IMG/VR virus record: IMGVR_UViG_3300033149_006612
Coordinates: 16,183-80,182 of that record
Source: a virus
Length of the DNA stretch: 64,000 bases
Reading direction: 5' to 3' (one strand)
Shown here one piece after another: positions 35,460 to 44,260 of the stretch. Below the pieces are notes generated by a model that was not told where the DNA came from, did no database searches, and saw only the letters and a list, made by a program, of their open reading frames with translations. Numbering within the stretch: position 1 is the stretch's first letter; the number at the start of each line of letters is the position of its first letter. A program made the position numbers and the translations under genes.

Positions 35460-38276
35460 TCATCCTGATCGGCCCAAGCTAACCCCGGTCCCTTCAGAGG
35501 ATTTACTCACCTCTCCAGACTGTTCTTCCGCTTCGTAATTCAAGTCTCCATGTATTAACACCTGCGTGTTGGGATCCATCTCGAACGGTTCAGTGGGTGG
35601 CGTGAAGTTAGACGTATAACGAGCATTACTGCTTATCCTTATCTCATCAAAACTACCTACTCCCGGAGATCCGCTCACAATCCCTCTAGCCCAAAACGTC
35701 TGCGACTTTTGAGGTAGATCCACTGAATTCGTTGAGGTAGAGCCGACTTGATTTCCATTAACAAACATACGGGTCGATCCACCGCTTCTACATACCGCCA
35801 GGTGATACCAGGTATCGGTTGCCGGAGTCCAGTTAACCTCTATCAACCAATTGTACGAACCTTCATACCGCCCGACCCTGAGAACCGGACTCGCCCCCGA
35901 TCTATCGAAGAACCAGTGCCACCTGCTTGACGTAGAATTCGCATGGGTGAAAATCGGAAACTTATTGATGCCTGCAGCCAGACCGCTGAACGACGTCGGC
36001 GTCTTCCACCAGCACTCCCATGTGAAATCCCCGGTGCCGGGTGCAGTATAACTGTCTATTTCGAGACCGGCAGTAGACGGCGGTGCCTCGCTTCCCCTCG
36101 TCCAAAACAGAGCGCCCGATCCAAATTTTTCTTCGAGTCCGTCATGGTCCGTCGCCCTCACACGCTGATTAAGAGTCACCGTATACGGAGACCCTCCGTT
36201 TTGAACCTCATCGGTAACTGTACTTCCATCTCCGTGTATCAAACTCAACGTATCTTCGTCGACGGTAAATGCAGCATCAGGCGGTGTAAACTCTGACGTA
36301 TACCTGGCTACGTTGCTGATTCTTATCTCATCGAATTCACCTACAAGAGCGTCGATCTGTGTCCCATCCGATAGGTTTCCCTCCCTGCCGAACCACATCG
36401 TGTTGTAATCCGCCAGGGATATGGAGTTCGTTGCCGTCCCCTTCGACACACCGTCTACAAAAAACTCCCACGCGTTGCCGTTCCTAACCAGCGCTATGTG
36501 ATACCAGGTATTATCTTCCGGCTGCCATGCCTTGTTGATGACGTTCGTCCAGTTCCCAGAACTCACCTCTACACGGAAGTCAAGAGCCGGTCCATCGTGT
36601 GCCGGTCCCCGCCACGCCATTATCCATCTGTGATCGTTGTCGGTATGGTAACTGAGGAACGTTTGGATCTTCTTCGAATCCATATCGTTACCGGTCTTCC
36701 ACCAGAACTCTACCGTGAAATCGCCGGTTCCGAGCGCAAATCCGGGCCTGTCCTGCAGAGTCAGATATCCGTCGTCACTTGCCGATCCGGTATATTGGTC
36801 TCCATAAAAATGTATCGCACCCGTCCCAAACTTTTTCGTCGTCAATGCCTGTATCTTCGTCGGTGTCAACGTTACGGCAGTCCCGCCCTCAATGGCCTCC
36901 GACTTCCGGGCATTTACGCTGCTCTCCGTCACCTTGTCTTCAGCATCAATCTCCTCGTCGCCCGTAAGTACAAAGTCTCCGATCTGAACGCCTTTCGAAG
37001 ATACGGTCGGCTGCGTCTGGTCACCGACCTCCATGACGATTTCAAGACTCGGGGTAAACAGATTGTCCCCATCGGTTATCTCGACGGCATAACGACGCCC
37101 GTCCTCCATAGGCGTCGTCCCGTTCAATGCTGACGACAGCTGCACGTCACCACGGTTCTCCGATCCGACGGCAGGTGTAACCTCTGCAGTAGCCTTGAAC
37201 CACACGTTCCCACCGGAATCCATGTCATTCCAGCCGTTATCTACTCTAACGGCTACCTTGTATTTCCCGGTCCCGGCATTCTTATATCCGATGGAGCGGA
37301 GATACGCCACTTGATCTGCAGCTACCCCGTCTCCCCATCTGCTTGCCGTATATAGAAATCTCCCGTCAGTTACGTCAGGTTGCTCAACGGCAGGCGGTTG
37401 ACGGAACGGAATCGGTATCCTGACGCCTTCGACCAGCGAAAGCCGCATCCACAATCGCGCCGAGTACAGCGCCATATCGGCCGCCCCACCGTTCCAATAC
37501 TTCACCTCGAACGATTCACCGTCGGTGAAGTTTTCTGCATCATCGGCGAAGTCTGCCTGGAACGCCTGCACATCAGTCCCGGTATTCGTAGTGGGTCCTA
37601 CTTCGCTGCCCGCAACCTTGCCCCCATTTGAATTGAACAATGCCGCCCGCGTCCCACCGGGATCCACATCACCGCCCAGATTACAATCCAGCGTCCATCC
37701 GTCAATGACGGCGTTCCCATGCCAGAAATCCTTGTCCTTCTTCCATAGTACGAAGTTCCCCGCCGATACTTGGCTCGGCGATGTACTGCCGGGCGATGAA
37801 ATCAGTTCGGGTGTCTGCCCCCAATCGGCCGTGTGATTCGATGGGGCACTGTAAAAATCCATCAGGTTGAACGGGATAGCAAGCTTCGTGGCATTCGTCA
37901 GCACCACCACAACAAAGCACTGCAGGCACGGCCCGAGCACATCACCTTCGTCGGCTGGCATACTGAGATAATAGTTACGCGCCGTCACCATATCCAGCGA
38001 CAGACCGGTCGCCCGCTGCCTCCCGTAACTGCGGTTACCGGCAGGTAGCGACACCGTGTCCTGCTGCGTTCCGTCATCCCTATATATCCTAATCGTGTGG
38101 CTGTTTTGAGCGGTCTTATCGATCGAAAAAAACTCAAGCTCCATCGATATACTGTCCGCTTCAAACCAGCTCGGGTTGAAATGGAACATGTTCCGTTTAA
38201 ACCGCTTCGTTGTGAGCGAGTCGGCCTTGAACGAACCATTCCCAACGGGTATGTAAACCTCGCAATTGACGCCCAT
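35460..38276 (-). CDS. Large tail fibre/receptor-binding protein with LamG domains
   Basis: 938 residues. The N-terminal half has beta-rich jelly-roll-like segments. Two LamG/concanavalin-like domains follow, each with the pattern GTGDFTVEFWWKT, NTWYHIALVRNG, FVDGVSKG, FDEIRISNVARYTS at about residues 530-700 and 740-910. A third domain starts (NTQVLIHGDLNYEAEEQSG) but runs into a stop. It is probably a distal tail adhesin that binds host surface glycans. With the next ORF it would make a protein of about 1340 residues. Confidence 0.7.
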   Translation of the reverse strand: MGVNCEVYIPVGNGSFKADSLTTKRFKRNMFHFNPSWFEADSISMELEFFSIDKTAQNSHTIRIYRDDGTQQDTVSLPAGNRSYGRQRATGLSLDMVTARNYYLSMPADEGDVLGPCLQCFVVVVLTNATKLAIPFNLMDFYSAPSNHTADWGQTPELISSPGSTSPSQVSAGNFVLWKKDKDFWHGNAVIDGWTLDCNLGGDVDPGGTRAALFNSNGGKVAGSEVGPTTNTGTDVQAFQADFADDAENFTDGESFEVKYWNGGAADMALYSARLWMRLSLVEGVRIPIPFRQPPAVEQPDVTDGRFLYTASRWGDGVAADQVAYLRSIGYKNAGTGKYKVAVRVDNGWNDMDSGGNVWFKATAEVTPAVGSENRGDVQLSSALNGTTPMEDGRRYAVEITDGDNLFTPSLEIVMEVGDQTQPTVSSKGVQIGDFVLTGDEEIDAEDKVTESSVNARKSEAIEGGTAVTLTPTKIQALTTKKFGTGAIHFYGDQYTGSASDDGYLTLQDRPGFALGTGDFTVEFWWKTGNDMDSKKIQTFLSYHTDNDHRWIMAWRGPAHDGPALDFRVEVSSGNWTNVINKAWQPEDNTWYHIALVRNGNAWEFFVDGVSKGTATNSISLADYNTMWFGREGNLSDGTQIDALVGEFDEIRISNVARYTSEFTPPDAAFTVDEDTLSLIHGDGSTVTDEVQNGGSPYTVTLNQRVRATDHDGLEEKFGSGALFWTRGSEAPPSTAGLEIDSYTAPGTGDFTWECWWKTPTSFSGLAAGINKFPIFTHANSTSSRWHWFFDRSGASPVLRVGRYEGSYNWLIEVNWTPATDTWYHLAVCRSGGSTRMFVNGNQVGSTSTNSVDLPQKSQTFWARGIVSGSPGVGSFDEIRISSNARYTSNFTPPTEPFEMDPNTQVLIHGDLNYEAEEQSGEVSKSSEGTGVSLGRSG

Positions 38277-38286
38277 TGCCGCGACC

Positions 38287-38592
38287 TCATTTCACAGGAT
38301 GGATATACAGGGATCCGTCATCCTCTCCGGTATCCTTAATCGCAGCAATCCGTGCCCCCTTACTGACCGGGAATCTGTAAGTCGCATTCGCCACCATGAA
38401 ATAGCTAGTGCCGACTACCGCTGTAGGAGTACCGGTACTGGCGATCCGGATCCATACATTGACGGTGGATACCAGATCCACAAATACGTCCTCCGCATCG
38501 GCAGCCAGGAGTTCGGTGTTAGCCGAAGTTCCGGTTACCGACAAAACCTTCCCGGTCAAATCCTCCGGGGTCTTGAAGCCTTTCTCAATCAT
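38287..38592 (-). CDS. Small structural-type protein
   Basis: 101 residues, beta-rich (LTGKVLSVTGTSANTELLAA, VVGTSYFMVANATYRFPVS). It is encoded between two tail-fibre genes with very short gaps (10 and 1 bases). The composition resembles small virion decoration or fibre-associated proteins. No specific family. Confidence 0.55.
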   Translation of the reverse strand: MIEKGFKTPEDLTGKVLSVTGTSANTELLAADAEDVFVDLVSTVNVWIRIASTGTPTAVVGTSYFMVANATYRFPVSKGARIAAIKDTGEDDGSLYIHPVK

Positions 38593-38593
38593 C

Positions 38594-39619
38594 CTACAAC
38601 CTCTCTAAGAGTAGATTCATGTTATAAACGGTCAGATTCTGTACAGGTCCCGAAGCGTCTTGGACCTGCAACGTCAGTATATCGCCGGAGTCCAGGTCAA
38701 CGAAGCTGACGTGGGTGGCGACTCCGGTGTCGGAACTGCCCGTAGTCCTCCGCATCCGGGTCTTATAGGCCGGTGCCGCCCCGTTGATGCTCAACCCAAA
38801 TATATAATCGCCACCGGAACCGCCGGAAAAGCTGACATGATAAGTTAAGCGGTAATTGCCGCCTACCTCTACTAACAGCGAATAGTTGCCGGATTTCTGC
38901 ATACCGGCAGTCGGACCCAACGACAGCTGACCGCCGTTGCCGGTGATGTCGGTCCAGACACCGGCACCGGAGGGAGACACCGTAAAGCTGCTGGAATCCT
39001 CATACAGCTCACCGTAGACCTTATCGACGAGGGTACAACGGATGTTGTCATCCACGTCCACCACGGCCAGGAAGATGATCCGCCTTCCGGGATAGATGGT
39101 ATCCGGCTCATTGTCAAAGATCCACTTAGACTCAAAGTCGATGCTGTGGGCACTGTCAGTACCGGCCACGCCCGTTACATCGATCATGAACATGACGCCC
39201 CGTGGCAGTACTGACGGATCCTTCATCGTAATCGTATCGATCACGGCTATCCGGTGATAGAGGCCCTGCCCGAGATCTATGGTGAAATCGCCGGACTGGT
39301 TCCCCCAGTCCTTAAAGCCCTGTATCGGAGCGTCCACCAGACCGGCTCCGGCCTGTCTGGCTTTCCATACCTGGTCGGCATTGTCCCATCGCAACCTTGG
39401 TTTTTCCCCGGCTCCGTCGGCGGTCTGAGCCTCGATCGTTTTATCGCTGTCGGTGCCGTCCCCAAGATGGATGGTATCCTCATGATGTCCGGTTGATGGA
39501 TCGTGGTCGACTTCATGCTGCTGCTTATTATACTCCGTGTTCTCGATCAGATCGTTGACGTCCTGATAGAATAGAGGATCCCCCAAAGTCTTATCCGTTA
39601 TCGCGTTCCAATCTGCCAT
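38594..39619 (-). CDS. Tail fibre-like protein with C-terminal jelly roll
   Basis: 341 residues. The N-terminus (MADWNAITDKTLGDPLFYQD) and a histidine-rich collar (HEVDHDPSTGHHEDTIHLGD) resemble phage fibre attachment regions. The C-terminal 130 residues (GGNYRLTYHVSFSGGSGGDY... NGAAPAYKTRMRR) resemble a C1q/TNF-like jelly roll often found at fibre tips. Likely virion-associated, placed in the distal tail module. Confidence 0.65.
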   Translation of the reverse strand: MADWNAITDKTLGDPLFYQDVNDLIENTEYNKQQHEVDHDPSTGHHEDTIHLGDGTDSDKTIEAQTADGAGEKPRLRWDNADQVWKARQAGAGLVDAPIQGFKDWGNQSGDFTIDLGQGLYHRIAVIDTITMKDPSVLPRGVMFMIDVTGVAGTDSAHSIDFESKWIFDNEPDTIYPGRRIIFLAVVDVDDNIRCTLVDKVYGELYEDSSSFTVSPSGAGVWTDITGNGGQLSLGPTAGMQKSGNYSLLVEVGGNYRLTYHVSFSGGSGGDYIFGLSINGAAPAYKTRMRRTTGSSDTGVATHVSFVDLDSGDILTLQVQDASGPVQNLTVYNMNLLLERL

Positions 39620-39636
39620 GATAGTCTACCTCCGTT

Positions 39637-41358
39637 TTACGAGCAAAATGTATGAGGATCGGAACCGTCTCCGAACTTTCCGGTGATCTCATCGGCCAGA
39701 TACCACCACGTTTCCTTTTCAGCATCGGTAGCAGACGGGTAGTCGGATGGCGGGTTATCCCGATCAGCCAAAACGTGGCATTCCACCAGATTGGTCCTGA
39801 TCCCCGTGACGCTGTATTTCAGTTTGTCAAAGTCGAACTTGAGCCCGGAAATCCAGATCGGCTCTTCCGTCGGACCGGCTCGCTGGTAATGGGTCACATT
39901 GATGTACTCACCGATTTCCAGGTTCGACATCGTCTCCGGTGCCGGTACCTCAAATTCGACTATATCGGATACCGTCCTCCGTAGGAACAACCGCTTCTGC
40001 GCCACGTCCAACGCAGTAGTGGCGTCACCCACAAACCAGAAGAACGGTGAATCCTCGTACACCCGCCCCAGCACGGACAGGCCCTGGGCATCTTCAACCG
40101 ACCCGAAACCGCGCCAGTTCTTCGCCAACCAGTCCCGGTCGTACTGGTAGCTTACCTTATTCTTAACGTTCCCCTGTTCGGCCTGGGAGAACGTGTTCAT
40201 CAGGATTAGTTGGGTCTCGTCATACGTCTCCGGGTCCGCCGCGATCGCCTCAAAGATCTTGATGTCCAGCCTACCTCTGGTATTGACGAACATGAACATG
40301 TTGAATGAACTCAGGAACCGTGCTACCACGTCCTCGATGCTGGTCAATTCCAGCACGGCCCCGTTACACAGCCAGCCCCGGCTAAGGACGAACTGATTGG
40401 CCGTGTTCCATGATGATTTTTCGAACTTGGAAAAGGTTATGCCCACATGATTGACCAGGAAATCGCGCAGGCATTCGATCGGGGAGGTCGCCAAGGCCCC
40501 CCCGGCTCCGCCGGACAGGGTAGCGCCCCTAACGTTGGCCGTAACCGTATCAAACCGGATGAAGGTGTGGTCTACCCCGTCCACCGTCGTGGTGTCGATG
40601 AAATAATCCGTATTAAGGACCATCCCGAGGTCATCCTCCACGTGCTGTCCGTACAGGTAGACGTCGTCCACCGAGTGAACCGCGGTCTGTGCTACCAGGT
40701 GTCGATGTGCCACGGTATCCACGTATGGGCAGGGAACCGCCCCTCCGGTCGCACTCAGGTTACCGTAGATGATCGGTTTGAAGGTCCACGGCTCCCGCTT
40801 CTCCGGCAGGTTCGGGAACTGCTCCTCGGTAATGACCCCGGAGACGTCCCGGTTAAAGAGGTCATAGGTATAATCCCGGAGGGTAATGAGGAAGGACTGG
40901 TCCTCCATGATCCTGCCGGTGTACACCGTCCCCTCGAATATCTTCGAGAAATCGTTGGAGAAGGATCCGCCCTCCGGACCGATGTACAGGGTCCCGGTTC
41001 CACCCCGGATCGTGTCCGTCGTCTTCCAGGTCGTGAAGTGGCCGTCCGCGTTACTGAGCTTAATGCTGACGTTACCTACGATCGGCATGCCGGGCGGATT
41101 AGGAATCGATCTGACGCCTACACCGTATGAAAGGATTCGAGGGTCATACCACCTGGTAGGATGCTTGACGGCCACGCTGGAGTAATACCGGGTCTCGTTA
41201 TTACTGGAGAGTTCCAGCAACAGCAGTTCCCCCTGCAGGCTCGGCAGTTCGTCGCTGGGACCCGGCCACCAGTTGATGTGCCAGTACGAGGGGTCACCGC
41301 TCCCTATCTGACCGGCAAACCAACTGGCATCAAAATACCCCTCTCCGCCTTCAGGCAT
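39637..41358 (-). CDS. Minor tail protein, tip-associated candidate
   Basis: 573 residues. The central part resembles siphoviral distal/tip proteins: domain-rich beta structure with PKREPWTFKPIIYGNLSATG-like stretches, then PCPYVDTVAHRHLVAQ and a C-terminal segment with FEVPAPETMSNLEIGEYINV. Located downstream of the tape measure and lectin-like genes and behind an intergenic hairpin pair. It probably belongs to the tail tip complex. Assignment rests on position and composition. Confidence 0.55.
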   Translation of the reverse strand: MPEGGEGYFDASWFAGQIGSGDPSYWHINWWPGPSDELPSLQGELLLLELSSNNETRYYSSVAVKHPTRWYDPRILSYGVGVRSIPNPPGMPIVGNVSIKLSNADGHFTTWKTTDTIRGGTGTLYIGPEGGSFSNDFSKIFEGTVYTGRIMEDQSFLITLRDYTYDLFNRDVSGVITEEQFPNLPEKREPWTFKPIIYGNLSATGGAVPCPYVDTVAHRHLVAQTAVHSVDDVYLYGQHVEDDLGMVLNTDYFIDTTTVDGVDHTFIRFDTVTANVRGATLSGGAGGALATSPIECLRDFLVNHVGITFSKFEKSSWNTANQFVLSRGWLCNGAVLELTSIEDVVARFLSSFNMFMFVNTRGRLDIKIFEAIAADPETYDETQLILMNTFSQAEQGNVKNKVSYQYDRDWLAKNWRGFGSVEDAQGLSVLGRVYEDSPFFWFVGDATTALDVAQKRLFLRRTVSDIVEFEVPAPETMSNLEIGEYINVTHYQRAGPTEEPIWISGLKFDFDKLKYSVTGIRTNLVECHVLADRDNPPSDYPSATDAEKETWWYLADEITGKFGDGSDPHTFCS

Positions 41359-41413
41359 CTTATCTCATCCCTCTCATATATCGTCCTGCGTCTCCTCTAC
41401 GCAGAAAGGCCAT

Positions 41414-41437
41414 GGTGGTTATATATATATAGCCACC
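41414..41437. repeat. AT-centred inverted repeat in tail intergenic gap
   Basis: GGTGGTTATA and TATAGCCACC pair (one wobble) around TATA. It lies between the terminator at 41448-41473 and the 39637-41358 gene on the minus strand. The TATATATA centre might also serve as a -10. A 17-codon ORF (MAFLRRGDAGRYMRGMR) follows at 41360-41413. Confidence 0.4.
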
Positions 41438-41447
41438 CCACATCAAA

Positions 41448-41473
41448 AGCCGAGGAAGATACCTTCCTCGGCT
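41448..41473 (-). terminator. Intrinsic terminator, late operon
   Basis: On the minus strand AGCCGAGGAAG and CTTCCTCGGCT form an 11-bp stem with a 4-base loop, followed by TTTTG. It overlaps the stop codon of the 41472-42053 gene and probably reduces transcription into the tip and fibre genes. Confidence 0.75.
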
Positions 41474-42053
41474 AAGATGAAGGTGACAGCGTTATGGCCG
41501 TCCTCTCATCGAACGCGTTTACAACACCGATGATGCGGACCGCGTTTCCGTTCGGGGTCTTAAAAGTCGATCCCTGATCCGTGGTTACCCCGGCCAAGGC
41601 TGCCAGGATGATCGACTCGGCCTGCTGCCGGGTGATGCTCCCCTCCGATTCGATCACCGAATCGTCCACTCCCGCCGTCACCAGTGAGACGAACGCGTCA
41701 TCCGTGATGTTCCGGTTTCGGGCGTGCTGCCCGTCACTGTTACCGTAGAAGGTTATGTTTATCTGTTGATCCTCCCACGCCTTGGGATCGGTCTGGTCTA
41801 TGATCAGGACGGTTAACCTCTTACATTGAGTCTCGGCATCGGTGAGCACCAATCGAAACGTCCCCTTCTCCACATGGGACGGTAAATTTGTCGCATCCCC
41901 GGTCGTGGGACCCCCGGTCTCATTCGTATATTTATGCAGGCGGACGTCCCCCGTGACGAATGAAGGAGGGTCATCGTTAAAATTCATCTCACCCGTCCGG
42001 AGGAGGGGGAATTCAACCTGCGTGCTCACTCCATATTGACGTTCAAACTCCAT
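41472..42053 (-). CDS. Tail-associated beta-rich protein
   Basis: 193 residues beginning MEFERQYGVSTQVEFPLLRT. The pattern (FVTGDVRLHKYTNETGG, then LPSHVEKGTFRLVLTDAETQ and IDQTDPKAWEDQQINI) is characteristic of a widespread phage tail protein type found among minor tail genes, of unknown exact role. The C-terminus has an alanine-rich helix (QQAESIILAALAGV). Ends in a terminator. Confidence 0.6.
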   Translation of the reverse strand: MEFERQYGVSTQVEFPLLRTGEMNFNDDPPSFVTGDVRLHKYTNETGGPTTGDATNLPSHVEKGTFRLVLTDAETQCKRLTVLIIDQTDPKAWEDQQINITFYGNSDGQHARNRNITDDAFVSLVTAGVDDSVIESEGSITRQQAESIILAALAGVTTDQGSTFKTPNGNAVRIIGVVNAFDERTAITLSPSS

Positions 42054-42065
42054 ACCTTACATCTC

Positions 42066-43211
42066 CTAAAAGCCACGGCTTATACCCCGGTTGCCCCCCC
42101 TGAATATCCCACGCTCCCTAACCCCGACACCGGTCGGTATCTCGATCAGTACTTCGACCGGCAGCTGGGTCAATCTCGCCGGGTTTACATTTGAATTAAG
42201 CACCGCTTCTAGCGCCACCTGCGTCACCCGGACCTGTGCATCCGTCGGGGTAACCAGGACCTCGGCCCCGGCCTGGGTCACCTGCGCCTCGTCGTCGAGC
42301 GAATCGGTGCCGAAGCAGAAATAATGATAGGTGTCCCCGCTTCGATTTACATTCGAGCTGTTCCCCAGCGAAAAGCCGGTGGCGGAAAGCGTGATGCCGT
42401 TACTGAATCCGCTACCGGTCTCCACCGTCCTTCCCTGGGTGGTTGAGGTACCCGATTGATAGGTGTCGTAGTAGGACATCTCGACCCGGTCCCGGAAAGA
42501 GAAGCTGCCACCTATGGTCGAATTCCCCTTAATGAAAACCATCATCGGGGCAAATCCGACGTCGACGCTCTGACTCGATCCGTTCCCGGTATAGCTGCCC
42601 TCCGCGAAGTTCCCGGTAAAGGTATCCAATATACCCCAGTAATAATAGGTCTGATCGATCTGATTGACGTTGTTCGCGTTTCCTATCTGGAACCCGTTCG
42701 TGATGAAGGCCTGGATGTGGTTGGCAGCCAGGCCGGAACTCATGTCGTAATAAGAATTGTCACCGGCAATCGTGGCGATCCTCCAGACGCATTCATAACT
42801 GGAACTGGCCGGTATGATCATCAGCATTTGAGGGTCGGACGACAGCCCGACGATGTTCCGGTTGTCCGTGCCGTCCCCGACATAACTACCGGTGAAAAAA
42901 TCCGTCCCCCACATCGCACACCAACCGTAGGCAGACGGAATCGATTGTGCAGAGGTTATAGTGGGTGCGGCGTTAAAGTTATCGCTGTCCCCGATGGTGA
43001 AGCCCTGGCTGTCCAGGCTGATGATACGGTCCGCCCCGCCGAGCCTGGCGTCGTAGTAATGGGTGTCAAGCAGCATCTCGGGAGTTTTGACGGCCAGACC
43101 CCGGCCTGAAAACCAGTAATGCAGGATAACCGGTTGGCCCCCGATCCTCCTGATCTGCTTCGTGGCCGATCCGTCCCCGAGATGGACGCCGTTAACGCAG
43201 TATAGGCTCAT
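42066..43211 (-). CDS. Minor tail protein with C-terminal VTQ repeats
   Basis: 381 residues. The N-terminal 300 residues are glycine/serine/aromatic-rich repeats (GFSLGNSSNVNRSGDTYHYF, GFQIGNANNVNQIDQTYYYW, GFTIGDSDNFN), three related copies. The end has the short repeats AQVTQAGAEVLV, AQVRVTQVALEAVL and ARLTQLPVEVLIE, a pattern frequent in siphovirus minor tail proteins. It overlaps the next upstream gene by four bases. Likely exposed on the tail tip. Confidence 0.65.
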   Translation of the reverse strand: MSLYCVNGVHLGDGSATKQIRRIGGQPVILHYWFSGRGLAVKTPEMLLDTHYYDARLGGADRIISLDSQGFTIGDSDNFNAAPTITSAQSIPSAYGWCAMWGTDFFTGSYVGDGTDNRNIVGLSSDPQMLMIIPASSSYECVWRIATIAGDNSYYDMSSGLAANHIQAFITNGFQIGNANNVNQIDQTYYYWGILDTFTGNFAEGSYTGNGSSQSVDVGFAPMMVFIKGNSTIGGSFSFRDRVEMSYYDTYQSGTSTTQGRTVETGSGFSNGITLSATGFSLGNSSNVNRSGDTYHYFCFGTDSLDDEAQVTQAGAEVLVTPTDAQVRVTQVALEAVLNSNVNPARLTQLPVEVLIEIPTGVGVRERGIFRGGNRGISRGF

Positions 43212-44251
43212 ATCCTGACCTCACACCCGAATTCACAATTGTTCACCTTATCTATAGTCCAGGCCGCCGAATTCGGATCTACGTCTTCGAACAGCTGGTC
43301 GTACATCCAATCGGCATTAATCGCCTTAACGTCCGTGGTCTGGCCTTCCCCGGAGTATGGACCGGTCAGGACCGCGTATCCCCCCAACTTCCGGACCCCT
43401 GGGTGCTCCTTCATCCCCCTTATATTCCAAGCTACGGTATGTACATCCCCCACCGTGCTGACCAGATCGGCATATGTATATGTATCCTTGTTACCCACGG
43501 CCGTGGTATGGACGTAGCTCGTGGCGTCGTCCGGGTCTGCCTCATCGACGGCCTGATAATTGCTGGCCGCCCCGGAGACCGACCAGGTCGTGTAGGTCCC
43601 GGTTCCGATCGGAAGGATCGATTCCACCCGGCAGTTACCCTTCGGCGTGTTACCGTCCAGGATGTAGACGTCATCCCAGTGAAAATTGACTCCAACCGTA
43701 CCGCCGAAGCCCTCGAAGCTACCCAGTATACTCATGTCGATGAAGGCGTTGGCCGAATTCTGGGTATCCTGCCCGGTTAGATTAAACTCCTGGACCCTGT
43801 TGCCAGCGCTGTCGGTCAGCCACATGTTGAACACACCGGCCGTGTTGTCGATGGTGACCGCAATCTCTATGTAGTACCATTCGTTAGCGTTTATCACCGA
43901 ACTGGTACCCAGCAGGATCCCGCCGTGCCTATATGCCCTCAACGATCGATCGGTATGGATGGTTAGGTATACCTGCCGGGTATAGTTCTCCCGGCATTCC
44001 CAGATCGTCCTAGCCGCGGACGGGGTCCCGGTGACCTCAAATCCGAATCCGACTACATGTGTAGTCAGCTGGGGAAGCGCAACTCCGGCCCCCTGGTTTT
44101 CCCGACTGTCGGAATAAAGATGCTGATTGCCGGTCCTCGGGTTCGTGGTCCTGATCTCAAAGGTGTTGCTGAACACCCTCTCCACCCGGTCATACTTATC
44201 CGTGATTTCGCTGTAATGATCGAAGCTGTCGATAAACTTGAAATCAGACAT
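43208..44251 (-). CDS. Lectin-like minor tail protein, paralogue 1
   Basis: 347 residues opening MSDFKFIDSFDHYSEITDKY. The concanavalin-like beta-sandwich pattern is visible (VVGFGFEVTGTPSAARTIWE, NEWYYIEIAVTIDNTAGVFN, DDVYILDGN) and the C-terminus ends in WTIDKVNNCEFGCEVRI. Two neighbouring genes share the FDHY-type start, the DDxYI motif and the C-terminal WT...N..E.G motif, so the three arose by duplication. They probably form carbohydrate-binding or structural parts of the distal tail. Confidence 0.7.
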   Translation of the reverse strand: MSDFKFIDSFDHYSEITDKYDRVERVFSNTFEIRTTNPRTGNQHLYSDSRENQGAGVALPQLTTHVVGFGFEVTGTPSAARTIWECRENYTRQVYLTIHTDRSLRAYRHGGILLGTSSVINANEWYYIEIAVTIDNTAGVFNMWLTDSAGNRVQEFNLTGQDTQNSANAFIDMSILGSFEGFGGTVGVNFHWDDVYILDGNTPKGNCRVESILPIGTGTYTTWSVSGAASNYQAVDEADPDDATSYVHTTAVGNKDTYTYADLVSTVGDVHTVAWNIRGMKEHPGVRKLGGYAVLTGPYSGEGQTTDVKAINADWMYDQLFEDVDPNSAAWTIDKVNNCEFGCEVRI

Positions 44252-44260
44252 ATCTAAAGT

